DNA of 64,000 bases from Ignavibacteria bacterium (lineage in GTDB: Bacteria; Bacteroidota; Ignavibacteria; Kapaibacteriales; Kapaibacteriaceae): assembly GCA_015709655.1 (NCBI GenBank), contig CP054181.1:423262-487261 (forward strand), written 5' to 3'. The translations under genes and the position numbers were made by a program. Below the pieces are notes generated by a model. The model was not told the origin of the DNA, did no database searches, and saw only the letters and a list, made by a program, of their open reading frames with translations. Positions 44,777 through 53,743 of this stretch are shown here, piece after piece (position 1 is the stretch's first letter; each line of letters begins with the position of its first letter).

Positions 44777-45382
44777 ATGATTCTTCAGCCCGACTCTTCG
44801 AATCTCAGTGACTATCTGACGGAAATCCCGGGTATTATTGAGTTTAGCACTCCCGGTGTTCAGGCAACAATACACACGATTACGCAGAAGGCTTCAACCG
44901 ATTACGACAGAGCCCGACTGGCGTTTGAATATGCTCGTGACGAGATTCGACATTCGTTCGATACCAAGAGCAGCAGAATAACAATTAGCGCCGAGGATGC
45001 AATTATCCATCGTGACGGGATATGTTTTGCAAAGTCGCATGTTTTGGCAAGCGTCCTTCGCGGTATGGGGATTCCCGCCGGTTTTTGTTATCAGAGAGTA
45101 CTCCGAAAAGGAACCGTTGAATCGGGCCATGCCCTGCATGGGCTCAACGCCATGTACCTACCCGAAACCGGTTGGTTCAGGGTTGACCCGCGGGGTAATA
45201 AGCCTGGCGTTAATTCACAGTTCTCAACTGAAACTGAGCAGCTTGCCTACCCTATCCGGCCAGAGTATGGTGAGGTAGATTATCCACAAATTTTCGCACG
45301 GCCGCTTCAGTCAGTCATCGAAGCGATGCGGGATTCTGCTAACTGCGACGAGTTGTTTTTTAACCGGCCTGACCACGTTTAA
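44777..45382 (+). CDS. Transglutaminase-like cysteine protease-fold protein
   Basis: 201 residues, no signal peptide. The transglutaminase core spans about 40-145: Cys83 in DGICFAKSHVLASVLRGMGIP, His118 or His121 in SGHALHGLNAMY, and Asp137 in WFRVDPRG form the triad. These short bacterial proteins may act as proteases or amidases, substrate unknown. ATG at 44777 has AAAGG six bases ahead; an upstream start in the same frame adds 14 residues and fits less well. Confidence 0.87.
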   Translation: MILQPDSSNLSDYLTEIPGIIEFSTPGVQATIHTITQKASTDYDRARLAFEYARDEIRHSFDTKSSRITISAEDAIIHRDGICFAKSHVLASVLRGMGIPAGFCYQRVLRKGTVESGHALHGLNAMYLPETGWFRVDPRGNKPGVNSQFSTETEQLAYPIRPEYGEVDYPQIFARPLQSVIEAMRDSANCDELFFNRPDHV

Positions 45383-45824
45383 CCTACAGAAAGCATTAGC
45401 AGAAACACCGATTCGGTGTGACCTTTCGGGGCCGTGAGGACTTCTGACCGGAGTGCCATCATTTGGCGTTTTGCAGCATTGGGGTACCGTCTATCGCAAG
45501 TGAAATCAGCCATTCTTTCCAGAGCCTGCACACATAATGCCGCCCGTGCCGTATGAGTTTCCGACTCAGCACCGGTTTGCATTGCTATCGGTACACTTCG
45601 GAGTGCTCTCACGTCTACACAGAACTCACGTTATGATCTGACTCTCTCCATTCAGTTTCGTTCCCCAGTATGCTGATGGAAGCGGAGATATCAATTTCAA
45701 CAACCGGTGCATCCAGAACGGGTTTCGCATTGGGTTAAGCACTTGTGCTACGAACACCATTGTTTTCCAACTATCTTCACGCATGATGATTTCTACGTTC
45801 CGGGTTAGAGTTATCTAAAACTCA
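45383..45824 (-). pseudogene. Possible gene debris
   Basis: 442 bases without an intact gene. On the minus strand a 77-residue open stretch (45379-45612, RALRSVPIAMQTGAE and on) is preceded, in another frame, by about 37 residues reading VVEIDISASISILGNETEW. The two would join into one chain if a single base were added near 45615. The product is not recognised. A decayed gene is likely, not certain, and fits with the broken gene next to it. Confidence 0.3.
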
Positions 45825-47102
45825 TTACCATTTCGAAAACGGTATTACCTGCTTTTGTCCGTCCGGTTGTTCAATCATAACAAAATATAAACCCGGTGCA
45901 AGGTGTGAAACAACAATACCTGTACTGCCAGACGTCGTCTGCCGAAGCTGCTCTACACCAAGTGCATTTATAATACGGTACGGTGTGCCGCTGGCAACTG
46001 ACGGGATATAACACACGTTGCTACACGGATTGGGATAACCCGCAAGTTGCCTAGAATGTGCTTCGTCCACCGACGAAACTCCAATAATCACGGTTTGGCA
46101 GATTTTGGCAGTATCGCAACTGTTGTAGGCTGTTAAACAGACTGTGTACTCGCCGGCTGACGGAAAGATGTGTGCAACACTAGCAGCAGTATCGGTTGTT
46201 CCATCACCAAAATCCCACACATAGCCAGAGGCATGCCTTGACAAATTGGTAAAGTGTACTGTATCTGTCGAGGTCTTACCACTGTCACCAATAAAGTCTG
46301 CACGCAATACCTTATCATAACGGTAGGCTGCCGATAAACTATCTGCAACTACTTCCTGGACGGCGTTGCGAATTGCAACGGCCTGTTCGGGCAAAACCGG
46401 CGTAGTAATCTCAAGATTCATAACATCATCTTTGAAGAAGACGCTGTAAAACGAGTAAGCAGAGGCAAGGGTACCGGCCATACTTGGATGACTATTGTCA
46501 GGCTGGTAGAGTTCGATTTCAGGATTGGTAGTGCGCAGCCGACGCCATACCGGGCCTACCGGACATAGCACGCCGCCGGTTCGCTCGGCAGCCATGGTAT
46601 AGCGTAGTGTTAGCAGACTGTCCATGCCCTCGTACGTAGCCAGCGGTGGAAAGAAACCTGCGTTAACAGGATCTCCAAACTTGCGTCACCAGGTTACATA
46701 GAAAACCGTCTTAGCACATGGTGAATACGCATGAATCAGGCTGTCCATTGTTATCACGTGCGGAAAAAACTCCTGTTCCACCTGTCCGTCAGGGAATGAC
46801 GGAATCTGACTTTGTTCCTGCAGAACCACGAAATCCCAATTCCCTTCCTGCAGTAGCTGTAGCGTTACCGGGTTTGTTGTATGCTGCCACAGAGTTGTTC
46901 CGCCAGGAATACTTGCCTGATATTCAATATCGTTACCAGCTGATTGTGTAACCTGTTTTACAACCTCAGGCAGGTTGTTCACGGCAGTATAGCTGTTACC
47001 GATAAACAGTACGCGAATGGTTTTTGCGGAGGTTTGCAGAACAGCAATTACAAACGCCAAGAGAATGATCGGTAAAGGCGCATAAATCATGAGCTTCTTC
47101 AT
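45825..47102 (-). pseudogene. SGNH hydrolase with PKD and type IX sorting domains, interrupted by in-frame TGA
   Basis: One frame of 426 codons with a TGA at 46686-46688 (codon 139). Before it: a signal peptide and the SGNH nucleophile Ser37 in FIGNSYT. After it: FGDPVNAGFFPPLATYEGMDSLLTLRY, then DNSHPSMAG with the Asp/His of the triad, a PKD domain (DFGDGTTDTA, about 290-340) and a type A sorting domain (GYPNPCSNVC to the end). In related proteins the residue after TW is Gly (TWGRKxGD), so the TGA most simply comes from GGA by one G-to-T change. The truncated product lacks Asp and His and cannot be active. Other genes here end in TGA, so recoding is unlikely. Confidence 0.8.
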
Positions 47103-47189
47103 ACCACAAAAATACGAATATGCTCCTGGCAGAGGGAGGATACGGATAACCTTTGGGAGTGCTTAATCAGACAGCGGTACGTGCATAAG

Positions 47190-49559
47190 CTACGGCATTA
47201 TCATGACCCGGGTGACGAGATGCTCATTGTTGGTGACTTCTACCAGGTAATACACGCCGGAGGCCGCAAACGGTACCCGAAACTCTGTGTTAGTATTTCC
47301 GTTGCGCGCAGTCGCGGCTACAGCTTCGCCGTTCGCAGTGTATAATGTTGCGTTAATTGTAGATGGATGTAGATCCACCGGCTGACTGTGCCGAAGCACG
47401 ACGCCACGCACCTCGTTTACCGGAAGCGGACGTTCGGCGACCGACGTGTTGGTACCATCAAGTCGAAGCCAATACATTGCATAAGAACATCCGATAAACA
47501 TGCTTACAGAATCCATCGGAATGATAGCACCGATGCTTCCCGAAGGGGGAGCACCATCAGAGCACCGTGAGACGGTGTGCCATTGCGTCTCTGACTTGGA
47601 ACGCATTCTCAGGATTCTGCCGAGCGAGTAAAACAGATAATTATCTGTTGCCGTAAATAGGTCAAAATACCTCGTAGTGGTCCATGGATCCGTTAGATCA
47701 ATTTCAGGCCAAACGTTTTCTTCAGTTACAGTTTCGGTTTCCAAATCATAGGTTGCTACACGTAGCTCACCTGAGTTTAGATAGATATAGCGTTTGGTTA
47801 CGGCCCAAATACCCATTTGGTAAAATGGTTTTAAGTTCTCGAATGAAAACGGGATGGGCCGTATGTTCCAGGTGGTCAGTGGTAACGAATTTGAAATGAT
47901 CCAGGAATGTTTCACCTTACCGCTGGTGTCAAACTCCCAAACAGGTACGTACAGTGAATCATTGTACACCAACGGGGTGTTAATTGAAAATCGCTGTGCC
48001 AGTTTTGGGAGCTCAATTCGAGTACAGGTTCCGTCCGGTTGCAGGTCAAACAACATTCCCTTCTGTATCTCCTGTCCAACCGTATCATTATTCCGGCAAA
48101 ACATCACAAGCTGTCGCCCCTGCTCGTCACCCACCGCCGATTCCATTAGGCGTGGGAGCGACGGAGAAAACGTAAACGTCGCGCCTCCGTCGGTGGACAT
48201 TGCTACACGGTCCGGTATTCCTTTGTTCTCCCGCAGGCCCATACACAGATAAATCCTGTCGGTTGCCACGTGCCACCACTTGATTCGCTGGGGTGTGACC
48301 AGCTCGCCAGTGGTGGTCCAGGACAAGCCCCGGTCAGTGCTGTTTTGAATGACAGTTAAACGGTGTTCACCATACACGTCCGGGTCAGTGTCCGTGAATA
48401 TAAGCCTGTGTAGTTGATTGTTCTGCCACTGATATGCGCCTGCAACGGCTTCACTCCCGCTTTTCTGCAAATTGCTCGTTTTTTCAGTAAACATTAAATT
48501 TTGTTGGAAAAACATGGTATCAACACTCGGAGTCAGGTCGGGTGCAAGCCATGAAATTCTGATCGAACCCGGTTCATCCCAGCCCGGTTCTACAACATAC
48601 ACTGAGCCATCCGGTCTGGGCAGGATGGCATTGGCAAACTGAAACCGCGCAGGAAGATCTATCGGGGTTTCAGGCAGCTCATACTGTTTCCAGTAGTTAC
48701 CGGAATTGGTTGACACGTAGATGCCGTAGCGCGGCAACAACCCTAATCTCGTTGGCATACTCCCCACAGCCATCAGTTTGTTGTGATAATAGATAATGCT
48801 ATTGATTGGGTCATACTTCACGCCCGGTATTCCCTCCTCGGTATAATACGTCCAGCTTAGTACGGTTCGATGAGCCATTGTCCGTCCGTTGTCATCCGAC
48901 GTCCACAACCGCGTGGCAGTCCCACCGAACACCAGCGTTGTATCATCCACCCGGCAGATTGCAGTAATTCGGTTAGCAGTGTCAGACTGCAGAGTCTCCC
49001 AGTTGGTGCCGCCGTCCTGACTTTGAACGATTACACCCTTCGTGCCTGCAACAGTGATTACCGGGCCGTTGACATCAAGACAGGTAAACTGTCTGTCCTG
49101 CCGCTGCAGAGTAATGTTCAGCTTCCCTGTCAGCTCATCGTAAATAAACACATCTCCACTGTACGAAATCCCATAAACCGTGCCACCAATAGCCTGCAAA
49201 TCCGATATCCATGCACCAACATTGCCTACTTCGTCCCAAGTCTCACCTCTGTTTCCGGACGACAGTATCTCGCCGTAGGCTGTCCCGAGATACCACATCC
49301 CATTAGCTGAAGTAAACGAGGTCAGAGCACGGCATTGTAACACAGATTGCTTCACAAAGGTGCGCTCTTCCACATTCCAACAAATCAGCGTACCACTGCC
49401 GGCTACAATAATGTACTCATTGTCCGACACCGGCTTGGTCTGATACCAGTCACCGGTAAAGCCGAAGCCGCTCAAGCGTTCCAGAACTTGTGCCGACACC
49501 GCCGTTGTAACTGCAACAGCGCAGATGCAATACACGGCACACGCGCATAGCTGTTTCAT
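47190..49559 (-). CDS. BNR/Asp-box repeat protein with type IX sorting domain
   Basis: 789 residues. A signal peptide (1-23, cut near VSAQ) leads to a beta-propeller-like region with Asp-box motifs: SQDGGTNWE near 180, SDDNGRTM near 220, STNSGNYWK near 285, STDRGLSW near 405 and STDGGATF near 450. The last 80 residues are a type A sorting domain (ATLYTANGEAV, then GVYYLVEVTNNEHLVTRVMIM). It is likely to be surface-exposed or secreted; whether it binds glycans is unknown. No sialidase catalytic residues are evident. It follows the Cys-rich gene after 52 bases. Confidence 0.8.
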   Translation of the reverse strand: MKQLCACAVYCICAVAVTTAVSAQVLERLSGFGFTGDWYQTKPVSDNEYIIVAGSGTLICWNVEERTFVKQSVLQCRALTSFTSANGMWYLGTAYGEILSSGNRGETWDEVGNVGAWISDLQAIGGTVYGISYSGDVFIYDELTGKLNITLQRQDRQFTCLDVNGPVITVAGTKGVIVQSQDGGTNWETLQSDTANRITAICRVDDTTLVFGGTATRLWTSDDNGRTMAHRTVLSWTYYTEEGIPGVKYDPINSIIYYHNKLMAVGSMPTRLGLLPRYGIYVSTNSGNYWKQYELPETPIDLPARFQFANAILPRPDGSVYVVEPGWDEPGSIRISWLAPDLTPSVDTMFFQQNLMFTEKTSNLQKSGSEAVAGAYQWQNNQLHRLIFTDTDPDVYGEHRLTVIQNSTDRGLSWTTTGELVTPQRIKWWHVATDRIYLCMGLRENKGIPDRVAMSTDGGATFTFSPSLPRLMESAVGDEQGRQLVMFCRNNDTVGQEIQKGMLFDLQPDGTCTRIELPKLAQRFSINTPLVYNDSLYVPVWEFDTSGKVKHSWIISNSLPLTTWNIRPIPFSFENLKPFYQMGIWAVTKRYIYLNSGELRVATYDLETETVTEENVWPEIDLTDPWTTTRYFDLFTATDNYLFYSLGRILRMRSKSETQWHTVSRCSDGAPPSGSIGAIIPMDSVSMFIGCSYAMYWLRLDGTNTSVAERPLPVNEVRGVVLRHSQPVDLHPSTINATLYTANGEAVAATARNGNTNTEFRVPFAASGVYYLVEVTNNEHLVTRVMIMP

Positions 49560-49611
49560 ACAGGTACCTTTCAGGGTTTCATATTAGTCAATTGGGATAC
49601 GTTATCGTTAG

Positions 49612-50379
49612 TTACCACCACTGATTACACCAGATAACATTGCAGTTCGGGTCAATGGGATACGTCCAGCAGCTGATGGGATCGGAGATAAATTCACCTG
49701 CCAACACGATCACTTCTCCAGCTTCGCCTTTACACACGTTCACCAGTCTCATGCAGCAGCCCGCCTCCTTACAGATCTCCATCACCACCTGTACATTTGT
49801 GGATCCTAATGGTTTTTGAGCCTCGTACCACGACCATGGCTTGGTTGGATCGTATTCAATCCCAACATACCCCGGATCCGATGAAACCGATACAAAATTC
49901 GTTGAGTACGTCCAGTACACCATTGCCTTCCTACACGGTGACGCAACGCCGGAACGATACGTTCTAACGTTTGGACATGTAGGAATTTGCTTTGGAGGTA
50001 CTTTCGTTTCCGATTCTATAGCCAGCAGTTTATTAAATTCCCGCTGTATTGCATCAATCAAGTTCCCGTAGGAATAGCTCTGGAAGAGCTGTTCTCTTGT
50101 CATACATCCCGGAGGACTAAAATCATCCATCCACCAAAGATCCCCAAGCTCAAAATCATTACAACGCTTACTACCGAACACCTTCACCTTGACGCTGCAC
50201 GGTGGCATCGCTGAAACCGGTACATAGAACTCCTTCTGATAAGCTCGAAATACAGGATATGGCAACACTGAATCTTCACACTCAGGGTCGGCCGGGGGCC
50301 ATGCACAGATTGGATCAACTACCGTATTTGGGTCATCAGCCACTGCTGCAACATGAAGAGCAGGTATCATAACCAGCAT
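49612..50379 (-). CDS. Cys-rich secreted protein, probably phase-variable through an upstream (CT)n tract
   Basis: The open frame gives 255 residues from the ATG at 50379, but the frame stays open upstream through RKWPTVAARIIL to the (CT)13 tract, with no start codon there. A proper start, ATG at 50461, lies just before the tract, with GGAAGGA six bases ahead and a promoter at 50501-50529. In this copy that start reads ten codons and hits TGA; one more or two fewer CT units join it to this frame and give a full signal peptide with a basic n-region. The mature protein has about 14 Cys and similar ends (DPICAWPPADPEC and DPISCWTYPIDPNC). No family or sorting domain recognised. Translation from 50379 would lack the basic n-region. 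Confidence 0.7.
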   Translation of the reverse strand: MLVMIPALHVAAVADDPNTVVDPICAWPPADPECEDSVLPYPVFRAYQKEFYVPVSAMPPCSVKVKVFGSKRCNDFELGDLWWMDDFSPPGCMTREQLFQSYSYGNLIDAIQREFNKLLAIESETKVPPKQIPTCPNVRTYRSGVASPCRKAMVYWTYSTNFVSVSSDPGYVGIEYDPTKPWSWYEAQKPLGSTNVQVVMEICKEAGCCMRLVNVCKGEAGEVIVLAGEFISDPISCWTYPIDPNCNVIWCNQWW

Positions 50380-50430
50380 TAGAATGATTCGGGCCGCTAC
50401 CGTCGGCCACTTCCGGAATACACGACTCTC

Positions 50431-50456
50431 AGAGAGAGAGAGAGAGAGAGAGAGAG
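50431..50456 (-). repeat. (CT)13 simple sequence repeat inside the 5' coding region
   Basis: Thirteen perfect AG units on the plus strand, five bases after the ATG at 50461. Reading frame to the downstream gene is restored with 11 or 14 units (5+2n divisible by 3), blocked by TGA with 13 and by TAG further on with 12. Confidence 0.9.
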
Positions 50457-50500
50457 TTCATCACACGTCCTTCCCAATAATGGACAAACTGATTTGGGCC

Positions 50501-50529
50501 ATTATACGACATTATTCCCAGTTTTCCAA
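50501..50529 (-). promoter_or_regulatory. Sigma70-like promoter of the phase-variable gene
   Basis: On the minus strand TTGGAA (50524-50529), 17 bases, TATAAT (50501-50506). The start point would be near 50494, about 33 bases before the ATG at 50461. A TCAGTTTG box nearer the gene is one base off the Bacteroidetes form and is an alternative. Confidence 0.45.
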
Positions 50530-50535
50530 GTGCCC

Positions 50536-52047
50536 CTACATCTCCTCATTAACGGTCCATCCGCCTGCGGGTTGCAGCAGTAAAAACAAAATCACAAGGA
50601 TTCCAATACATGCCATCGCAATATACACTGTTTGTGTTGCCCCATAGAAAGTGAGTTGGAGGTATTCATGTATAGCGTTAGACGTACCCGGATGCAGCAT
50701 TACATCAAGCAATAAGTTTAGGTTTGTTGGCAACTGCGACTGCAACGTACGAGGTGCCCGGTGTAGTTCCTGCTGCAACGAGATATTAAAGATGCCGCCA
50801 AGGACGGCGGCACCAATACTTTGACCTATATATCGAGAAAAGATATGGACGCCAGTGACTACACCGCGCTGCTGCCATGCAACAACTGATTGCACACCAA
50901 CAATTGTTGGCGTTGACAATAACCCAAAACCAACGCCCAACATAACCTGGTCCAACACAACCCAGTACACCGGCGAGTTAAAGGGTATCAGAACAAAGCC
51001 AACTGATGCTGCAAAAACTATCGATGCGCCAATAAGGGCGGTGCTGCGAAAACCTATTCGCAGATACAGCCTGCCTGAGTACGACGATGCAACCGGCCAC
51101 CCGATACTCATGCTTGCAAGGATAAAACCTGCCGCCAAAGCCCCCTGCCCCATTACTGATTGAGCATATACAGGCAAATACATGTTTGGTCCAAGCATCA
51201 TTGCCCCCATGCAGACAATCGCGAGGTTAGCACCAAGTAACACGCGGTTCTTCCAAATCCAGCCCGGAAGAATTGGCTCGGGACTTCGTTGCTCGGTTCT
51301 GACGGTAATGATAATGAGACCTACCGATATCATAACCATGATTAACGTCTGATACGATGCAACGGCCCATATTTGTCCCGTTTGCATTAGAGTGAATATC
51401 ACCGAGACACCGGAGAGCGTCATAATCGCAATTCCGCGGCCGTTGATGTAGTGCTCACGAGATTCAACATGTTCATTGAAAAACACGATCAACAAAATCA
51501 ATGCTGTGATGCCAATTGGAACGTTGATATAAAAGATCCAGCGCCAAATACCGTACTGAGCAAATAACCCTCCAATGGCAGGACCCGCAATCGCGGCAAT
51601 ACCCCACACACTCGACAACCAGCCCTGAATTGTAGCACGCTCCTGAACGGTGTAGATGTCGCCGGCAATCGTGTTAACCGTTGCCAGAATCGAACCGGCA
51701 CCAAGCCCCTGAAGGTCCCTGAATGCAATCAGCGACATCATGTTCCATGATGCACCCGAAGCAACCGATCCAACAAGAAATACGAATGTCCCCCACAGTA
51801 ATACCGGTTTCCGACCATAGACGTCAGCAAGTTTACCATACAATGGTATAGTAACAGTTTGCGCTAACAGGTACACTGAATACACCCAGCTGAACAGCGA
51901 AAAACCGCCCAGGTCGACAACAATGCTTGGTATTGCCGTTGACACAATGGTTGTATCCATGGCAGCCAGCATCATGGTGCACATGAGTGCGGCAAGAATC
52001 CAGCCTTTACCGGACTGGATGGCAGGCCCACCAGATAGTTGGATCAC
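50536..52047 (-). CDS. MFS drug exporter, EmrB/QacA (DHA2) type
   Basis: 503 residues and 14 transmembrane helices. Helix one carries the DHA2 motif LDTTIV-like AMDTTIVSTAIPSIVVDLGG, followed by GKLADVYGRKPVLLWG (motif A) near 75 and the Gly/Pro-rich helix five GIAAIAGPAIGGLFA. These proteins expel hydrophobic drugs or metabolites using protons; the substrate is unknown. No TolC-type or fusion partner gene is adjacent. It starts 37 bases after the DinB gene and may share its transcript. Confidence 0.88.
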   Translation of the reverse strand: MIQLSGGPAIQSGKGWILAALMCTMMLAAMDTTIVSTAIPSIVVDLGGFSLFSWVYSVYLLAQTVTIPLYGKLADVYGRKPVLLWGTFVFLVGSVASGASWNMMSLIAFRDLQGLGAGSILATVNTIAGDIYTVQERATIQGWLSSVWGIAAIAGPAIGGLFAQYGIWRWIFYINVPIGITALILLIVFFNEHVESREHYINGRGIAIMTLSGVSVIFTLMQTGQIWAVASYQTLIMVMISVGLIIITVRTEQRSPEPILPGWIWKNRVLLGANLAIVCMGAMMLGPNMYLPVYAQSVMGQGALAAGFILASMSIGWPVASSYSGRLYLRIGFRSTALIGASIVFAASVGFVLIPFNSPVYWVVLDQVMLGVGFGLLSTPTIVGVQSVVAWQQRGVVTGVHIFSRYIGQSIGAAVLGGIFNISLQQELHRAPRTLQSQLPTNLNLLLDVMLHPGTSNAIHEYLQLTFYGATQTVYIAMACIGILVILFLLLQPAGGWTVNEEM

Positions 52048-52084
52048 GGCTAGTATTGCAGTGTAATTTCAGATAGGAGCAGGC

Positions 52085-52585
52085 TTAGGCTCGCTCGTCG
52101 GCACTTGGGCCGTACAGTCCGGGAACGGGAACATCAAGCAAACGCAGATACACGCCTAACTGTGCCCGGTGATGGTACACATGATTCATGCCCATTGACC
52201 TGATCACCGACAGCTTGGGAAGCGTAAATATGACGTGGTCGCCACTTCGAAGTGTCCAGCTCGAATTTGCAAGCTGTTCCGCTGTACTGGACTTAAGCGA
52301 AACAATCGATTTTTCAGTTCCTTTATTAAACTCGCTGATGATATCTGCCTTCGTGCGATCTTCCTGACTGGCTGAACCACCTGCAGCCAGGTCGAGTGAA
52401 TCGGTAGATGCGATCACGCCCGGCCACGCAGCGAGTCGGGCAATATGTCTGGCCAGCCCATATACCGACATTGACTTGGCATGGGGCTTCCAGTCGAACT
52501 TGTCCTCCGGAATACCCTCAAGTATTTTAACGGTTCCGACTGCCTCATATTCGATTTCTGAAATGAGTGTTTCTATAACTGACAT
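52085..52585 (-). CDS. DinB-family putative metal-dependent enzyme
   Basis: 166 residues, four-helix bundle of the DinB/YfiT type. The three metal-binding His are placed in the usual way: ARHIARLAAWP near 50, and MNHVYHHRAQLGVYLRLL near 133-150. The family includes thiol-dependent transferases and DNA-damage-induced proteins of unknown role. The AT-rich 55-base leader has AAGGGA eight bases before the ATG and an AATACT/AGTATT inverted repeat. Confidence 0.87.
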   Translation of the reverse strand: MSVIETLISEIEYEAVGTVKILEGIPEDKFDWKPHAKSMSVYGLARHIARLAAWPGVIASTDSLDLAAGGSASQEDRTKADIISEFNKGTEKSIVSLKSSTAEQLANSSWTLRSGDHVIFTLPKLSVIRSMGMNHVYHHRAQLGVYLRLLDVPVPGLYGPSADERA

Positions 52586-52640
52586 ATCTTTTATCCCTTA
52601 ATATTTTTTAATACTGTTAATAAACTATAGTATTTTTCGA

Positions 52641-52973
52641 TCACGATTTCTGTTTGCCGGTACTGTATGGCCGTAATGCCTCACGGAGCTCTCGCACGGT
52701 AAGCACACCGGAATGCCGCCAACACTCAACGCCAGATTGGAACAAAATCAGCGTAGGGACGCTGTACACATGGTGAATCTTTGTCACTGCGGGATAGGCT
52801 TCTGCATCAATCCGAACCACATCGAAATACCGTCCCTCCTGTTCGGCCCATGCCCGAATAACAGCATCAACGGTTTGGCAAGAACCACACCACCCGGTAG
52901 AGAACTCCAAAAGGACTGGTCTGGCAGCTGTCATCCTCGCATCTGCATTATCAGGTATTACACCGAATCTCAT
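52641..52973 (-). CDS. Thioredoxin-family protein
   Basis: 110 residues, cytoplasmic, one thioredoxin fold. The redox site is WCGSC (Cys29, Cys32), with the cis-Pro in SVPTLILF near 73. The CGSC site differs from the usual CGPC and would alter the redox potential. Residues 1-13 are a polar extension; ATG at codon 14 is an alternative start. It follows the methyltransferase gene after 17 bases. Confidence 0.9.
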   Translation of the reverse strand: MRFGVIPDNADARMTAARPVLLEFSTGWCGSCQTVDAVIRAWAEQEGRYFDVVRIDAEAYPAVTKIHHVYSVPTLILFQSGVECWRHSGVLTVRELREALRPYSTGKQKS

Positions 52974-52990
52974 CGAATATCTGTTCTCAG

Positions 52991-53614
52991 TTACTTCTTC
53001 TGCATATTAATGAACAACTCTGTACCGGTACGCGGACCAATGCTGTTATAGCACGGATCCATTGAATGTATCGTAAAATACGGCTGAAATACCGATGTGT
53101 ATTCGTCAGCAGTACCGCCGAATGGTGGGCCCTGCCGGTCGAACTGACGATTAAACAATACACCAATAAGCCGGCCACCGGGTTTTAAGAGTGACGCAAC
53201 TTTTTGTGCATATTCGGTACGACGCTCAAGAAGCTGGGCACAAAAAAACGTTTGCTCGATGATAACATCATATTGCCCGGTGTGTAAAAAAAAGTCACCA
53301 CACATAACATTGACTGCAGAGCTGTGTGCAAACTTATCCTTCAGCCGTGAGCAAGCCTCGTGCGAGATATCCAACAGTGTAATATTGGTGAAGCCCCTTT
53401 CCAACAAATATTCTGCTTCGTACGCATTACCGCAGCCAGGAATCAGTATAGCGGCATCCCAATTTCCATACTGCTGTATGTATTCTTTAATCGGTGGAGT
53501 GGCATAGCCAACATCCCAACCTGTTTCACCCGTTCGCCACCGTTCATTCCAGAAGGCAGCATCAAGGTCGCGTCCGGGCACACCGGCAGCGTTGTTCAAC
53601 TCCGTATCACTCAT
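52991..53614 (-). CDS. Thiopurine methyltransferase-like SAM-dependent methyltransferase
   Basis: 207 residues. FWNERWRTGETGWDVG near 21-36 and ILIPGCGNAYEAEYLLERG near 56-74 are the TPMT-family substrate and SAM-binding blocks; DVIIEQTFFCAQL near 115 and LKPGGRLIGVLF near 143 complete the Rossmann fold. Bacterial members methylate thiols, selenium or tellurium compounds, or halides; the substrate is unknown. It is first in a run with thioredoxin, DinB and perhaps the MFS gene. Confidence 0.88.
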   Translation of the reverse strand: MSDTELNNAAGVPGRDLDAAFWNERWRTGETGWDVGYATPPIKEYIQQYGNWDAAILIPGCGNAYEAEYLLERGFTNITLLDISHEACSRLKDKFAHSSAVNVMCGDFFLHTGQYDVIIEQTFFCAQLLERRTEYAQKVASLLKPGGRLIGVLFNRQFDRQGPPFGGTADEYTSVFQPYFTIHSMDPCYNSIGPRTGTELFINMQKK

Positions 53615-53676
53615 AATCCTGTATTGGATTCATTACTAAAATTTCTTACCAGCGGATTCAATCGCCGTGAAAACGT

Positions 53677-53710
53677 AGCAGGACGCATCATTAAGTTGAA
53701 ACGTCCTGCT
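53677..53710 (-). terminator. Hairpin after the peroxiredoxin gene
   Basis: A perfect 9-base stem AGCAGGACG / CGTCCTGCT with a 16-base loop, 34 bases past the stop. The following T run (ACGTTTTC) is weak. Confidence 0.5.
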
Positions 53711-53743
53711 CCATGCGTTCGTAACAATTTCGTAAAACCAAGC

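Noticed and set aside
46686..46688. TGA as a sense codon (Gly, Sec or Trp) in the SGNH gene
   Set aside because: TGA is the normal stop of several other genes here (HU, ctaA, actD), the position is Gly in relatives, and no selenocysteine context is visible; a point mutation is simpler.
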